This document shows positions 61,193 to 64,000 of a stretch of 64,000 nt of DNA, piece by piece. Source of the DNA: Bacteriovoracaceae bacterium UBA3083 (GTDB lineage: Bacteria; Bdellovibrionota; Bacteriovoracia; Bacteriovoracales; Bacteriovoracaceae); contig DFBJ01000009.1 of assembly GCA_002366565.1 (NCBI GenBank), forward strand, positions 310,001-374,000, given 5' to 3'. The number at the start of each line of letters is the position of its first letter. Within the stretch, counting starts at the first letter, position 1. Made by a program: the position numbers and the translations under genes. The notes under the pieces were generated by a model, which worked only from the letters and a program-made list of their open reading frames with translations, was not told where the DNA came from and searched no databases.

Positions 61193-61825
61193 TTGAAACA
61201 ATTACTTATTTTAACATTTTTATTCATCAGTCTAATCAGCACATCTTGTACTGAATTAACTGGTGGTGATACAGGTGCTAACTTAATTGATTCTGTCTCT
61301 GATTATATCGGAGGCATAGACTCTATAAGTGCTGGAGAAAATAAATATCTCTTACAGGGATCAGCTGACAACGGTGGGAACTCAGGTCACTACTTTAGAC
61401 TTAAGTTCCAACTTCCTGAAGGAGAGAGTTTAAGTTTCTTTTTCTTCAGCTCTCGTTCTCTTAGTGGGGGAATGAAATATACTTTTTCTAAAGTAAATGG
61501 ATCTGTTTATCTGACAATGAAGCTAAACGGATTAGAAGATAGAACAGAACTTGTCGACTTTAAAAACTCTGACATTGTAGATGTGGCGATTGATATTCAT
61601 AACGATCACACAGATGCCCATATGATCGTATGGGACTATAATGGAAGTCGAGGAGATTACGAAGAATGTAGCTTTGACGGAGGTTGTTTATATAACACTG
61701 AAGACTTTGCATTTGATGTATGGCTAGGAGTTGGAAGGGCCAGTGGGATTTTTTGGGGAATTGAAGGTGATAAGTCTTTAATTGAAGTTCTAGAAGGACC
61801 ACTGGATGCAATATCAAATGTATAA
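61193..61825 (+). CDS. Putative lipoprotein of the His-rich operon
   Basis: 210 aa, TTG start behind CGAGG, lipobox ISTSC (Cys about residue 19). The mature part is beta-rich and acidic (DNGGNSGHYFRLKFQLPEGE, AIDIHNDHTDAHMIVWDY, CSFDGGCLY). The His in IHNDHTDAH could bind metal. No family recognised. The next gene starts inside its end. Confidence 0.7.
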   Translation: MKQLLILTFLFISLISTSCTELTGGDTGANLIDSVSDYIGGIDSISAGENKYLLQGSADNGGNSGHYFRLKFQLPEGESLSFFFFSSRSLSGGMKYTFSKVNGSVYLTMKLNGLEDRTELVDFKNSDIVDVAIDIHNDHTDAHMIVWDYNGSRGDYEECSFDGGCLYNTEDFAFDVWLGVGRASGIFWGIEGDKSLIEVLEGPLDAISNV

Positions 61826-62882
61826 AAAAATATTTTGCCTATTTCTTTTTGTCGCTACTCTAAGTAACAGCTACGCTCTAAAATATAGTGATGTTGAAAT
61901 TTCTGCAGCAGGAGACTTTATCTATGAGCACGGCTTAAATAAAGAGAGTAGTGCGAGCGATAGGGTTAAGATGAGAGGTGTTGAACTCTCAGTCTTCGCT
62001 CCTGTAGATGATACTTTTAATGGAGTTCTCGCAGCAGCTGCACACGATGAAAATGGAGAGGTCGTTGTTGAATTACATGAACTCTATATTTCATCATTCT
62101 CTTTAGTTCCAAGGTCTAATATTCGTTTAGGACAATTTTTTATTCCTATAGGAAGACTTGGAAGATCTCATCAGCATGATTGGGTTTTCACTAGGGCCCC
62201 AAAGTTCTATAGAAGCTTTTTTGGTGATGAAGGAATTATTGATACAGGGCTAGAGTATAGCTATATGCTACCTACTGAGAGCATCTATAATTTAAGCTTT
62301 GGAGTTACAAGTGGATATGTCTACGGACATGCTCATACAGAAGGAAGTAAACCAAAAGTTCCTACTCACTTTGCAAGATTCTCTAGGTTCTTTGAACTCT
62401 CTACGACTAGTGGAGTAGACCTTGGACTAAGTTATCTTGGAAGAACGGACACACAGGAAAATGATCTAAAGCTCGTCGGTTTAGACTTTGTAGCAAAATG
62501 GAGACAGGGGAGAATGACTAAGTATCTTCTTCAGTCAGAGCTTTGGTATAAGAACGAAACTAATAGCGCAAATGAATCTAGTGAACAAGTTGGAATGTAT
62601 ATTCTTAATCAATTTGGAATGTCAGTTGAAAATAGTTTTGCTTTTAGATTAGATGCTTTCAAAGATCTTAGTAAGAGAAATGCTATAACAAATAGAATTT
62701 CTAATAATATAAGTTATGGCGTCCTTGCTCAGCATACATTTACTTCAAGTGAGTTCTTAAAAATTAGATCAACTCTTGCCCATGAGTTTGATAGAGAAGA
62801 GGGGATTACTACTGGAAAAGATACTCGTGCAACATTGCAGTTTGTCTTTATCTTAGGTAGCCATCCCGCTCATGATTTCTAA
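61806..62882 (+). CDS. Outer-membrane beta-barrel (porin-like) protein
   Basis: 358 aa from ATG 61806 (AAGGA seven bases upstream; ATG 61818 also possible), signal peptide ending NSYA. The chain consists of amphipathic strands: AAGDFIYEHG, VELHELYISSF, NIRLGQFFIPIGRLG, TRATLQFVFILG. It is of phosphate-selective-porin-like type (GQFFIPIGR). It probably forms an outer-membrane channel working with the two upstream proteins in uptake of a metal (inference). The end overlaps the convergent HDAC gene. Confidence 0.75.
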   Translation: MQYQMYKKIFCLFLFVATLSNSYALKYSDVEISAAGDFIYEHGLNKESSASDRVKMRGVELSVFAPVDDTFNGVLAAAAHDENGEVVVELHELYISSFSLVPRSNIRLGQFFIPIGRLGRSHQHDWVFTRAPKFYRSFFGDEGIIDTGLEYSYMLPTESIYNLSFGVTSGYVYGHAHTEGSKPKVPTHFARFSRFFELSTTSGVDLGLSYLGRTDTQENDLKLVGLDFVAKWRQGRMTKYLLQSELWYKNETNSANESSEQVGMYILNQFGMSVENSFAFRLDAFKDLSKRNAITNRISNNISYGVLAQHTFTSSEFLKIRSTLAHEFDREEGITTGKDTRATLQFVFILGSHPAHDF

Positions 62883-63922
62883 GAAAAGCCTTTTAGTAAG
62901 CTCACCACATTCTTTCCAAGGTCTTTTGTGAAGTAGCCACCTTCTTGGAGAATAACTGTAGGGATATCTAGAGAGGAAATAAGTTTACCAATCCTCTCAT
63001 AATCCTTTGTTTCAAGAGAGAAATTTCCAACAGGATCAAGTTTATAAGTATCAAAACCTGCGGAGAGTACTAAGTAGTCTGCTTCAAATCTTTTGATGGC
63101 CGGAATAACTGTCTCTATTAAAGTCTTTCTATATTGAGCTATTTTCGTTTTCTCTGGGAGTATAACATTGAGGTTATATCCTTCTCCCTTTCCTGATCCA
63201 CTCTCTGAAGAAAATCCCCAGAAGAATGGGAAGTACTCTCTAGGATCTCCGTGAATTGAAATAGTAAAGACCTTATCATCTTTATAAAAGATATCCTGTG
63301 TTCCATTTCCGTGATGAAAATCAATATCAAGAATGACAACTCTTCCTTTTTTCTTAAGCATTTTTGCTACAATAGCTGCATTATTGAAGTAGCAGTATCC
63401 ACCATAGGTATCTTTACTTGCATGATGTCCTGGTGGTCTTGAAATAGCGTATGATACTTTGGACTTTCCCTTGTAGACAACTTCTCCAGCAGCATATGCA
63501 CTTGCTGAACTCCAGCTAGCAGCTGCCCAAGTTTTATTATTAAGAGGCGTCCCACTATCAAAGCAGTAGAATCCAGCATGTTTTATATTTGTAGGATCAG
63601 GATTAGCATTCTTTCTCTGTGGAAAGACGCTTGGGTAAAATGTTTCGCCATCAGGAAGGCCTGCAGCTGTGTTGTATAAAGTAACGAGTTCATAGCTATG
63701 ACAATCTCTTATATTTGATAGGGGGATTCTCTCTGGAGTATGTAGCTCAAAGAGTTCTTTTTCTGCTTTTACGGCCCTAAAGATAGACTCTGCTCTCTTA
63801 GTACTCTCTGGATGTTTTATTCTATTTCCGAGTGCCCATTCATACTTAGGATGAAACTCTAATTGTTTAGTGTGAAAGAAGACTGGAATTTTTGATTTAT
63901 TTTTCTTTTTTGTATTTTTCAT
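62879..63922 (-). CDS. Histone deacetylase family protein (class II-like amidohydrolase)
   Basis: 347 aa, HDAC/AcuC fold. Active-site elements in order: SRPPGHHASKDTYGGYCYFNN (His-His pair and GYC), VILDIDFHHGNGTQDIFY (Zn ligands Asp and His), SAGFDTYKLDPVG (third Zn ligand Asp), and ILQEGGY near the end. Bacterial members deacetylate polyamines, acetyl-CoA synthetase lysines or small amides. No acuAB neighbours here. Starts within a Lys-rich N-terminus MKNTKKKNKSKIPVFF. Confidence 0.91.
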   Translation of the reverse strand: MKNTKKKNKSKIPVFFHTKQLEFHPKYEWALGNRIKHPESTKRAESIFRAVKAEKELFELHTPERIPLSNIRDCHSYELVTLYNTAAGLPDGETFYPSVFPQRKNANPDPTNIKHAGFYCFDSGTPLNNKTWAAASWSSASAYAAGEVVYKGKSKVSYAISRPPGHHASKDTYGGYCYFNNAAIVAKMLKKKGRVVILDIDFHHGNGTQDIFYKDDKVFTISIHGDPREYFPFFWGFSSESGSGKGEGYNLNVILPEKTKIAQYRKTLIETVIPAIKRFEADYLVLSAGFDTYKLDPVGNFSLETKDYERIGKLISSLDIPTVILQEGGYFTKDLGKNVVSLLKGFS

Positions 63923-64000
63923 TCCCTTATCTTAACAGCTTTTGAAGAAGGGTAAAGGTGAGATAAACCTAATTCGAAACGGAACAATCATCCTATCTAA

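Overview
The window is a low-GC stretch of Gram-negative chromosome. It is rich in small secreted or lipid-anchored proteins, secreted proteases and murein-acting enzymes. It carries two TIGR02147-family regulators, each paired with a secreted HELGH metalloprotease. This profile suggests a predatory Bdellovibrionota of the Bacteriovorax/Halobacteriovorax type (inference from gene content; no rRNA is present to confirm it).

Layout. 1-18.5 kb is core-like: a partial receiver domain, threonine aldolase, two TIGR02147-protease modules, a MATE transporter, a trypsin-TPR-ankyrin lipoprotein, a siderophore-interacting flavoprotein, GrpB, a MepA-like hydrolase and many secreted hypotheticals. ssrA (tmRNA) lies at 18588-18965 and its 3' end is occupied by a 2.35-kb element (about 18966-21317). 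This element carries DUF5343, a Swt1-like HEPN protein, a KTSC-like protein, a small Cys-rich secreted protein and a convergent pair (HTH protein plus 55-aa protein), but no recognisable integrase. A second copy of ACCTCCACCA lies at 21308, followed directly by a good terminator, which looks like the displaced native ssrA terminator. Joining the two ends in silico puts that 10-mer between perfect 11-bp inverted repeats, as expected of an attP site.

21.4-31.9 kb is an accessory region: an XRE regulator, a two-gene CBASS (CD-NTase plus Cap15-like membrane effector), a decayed ISL3 element, a decayed tyrosine integrase, a three-gene restriction-modification-like operon whose methyltransferase motifs are divided between two proteins and whose large subunit joins a GIY-YIG-type domain to an SF2 helicase, and a truncated RES-domain gene. 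32-36.9 kb is mixed: a membrane protein, an HNH protein, a methyltransferase, a di-haem cytochrome c and a short decayed tmRNA-like relic.

37-64 kb is again core-like: a pseudopilin, a PEGA lipoprotein, aconitase B, an acyl-ACP thioesterase, an L,D-transpeptidase, a Met/Asn/Gly/Tyr repeat protein, a LysM barrel plus LamG lipoprotein pair, and a MacAB-TolC export operon divergent from a CnrX/CnrH/CnrY-like ECF sigma operon. The same promoter sequence, TGAACC-N16-CGTCTAATT, occurs on both strands of the divergent intergenic region, so the exporter and the sensor-sigma operon probably form one envelope-stress or metal-stress regulon. A His-rich periplasmic operon with two perfect palindromes upstream and an HDAC-family hydrolase end the window.
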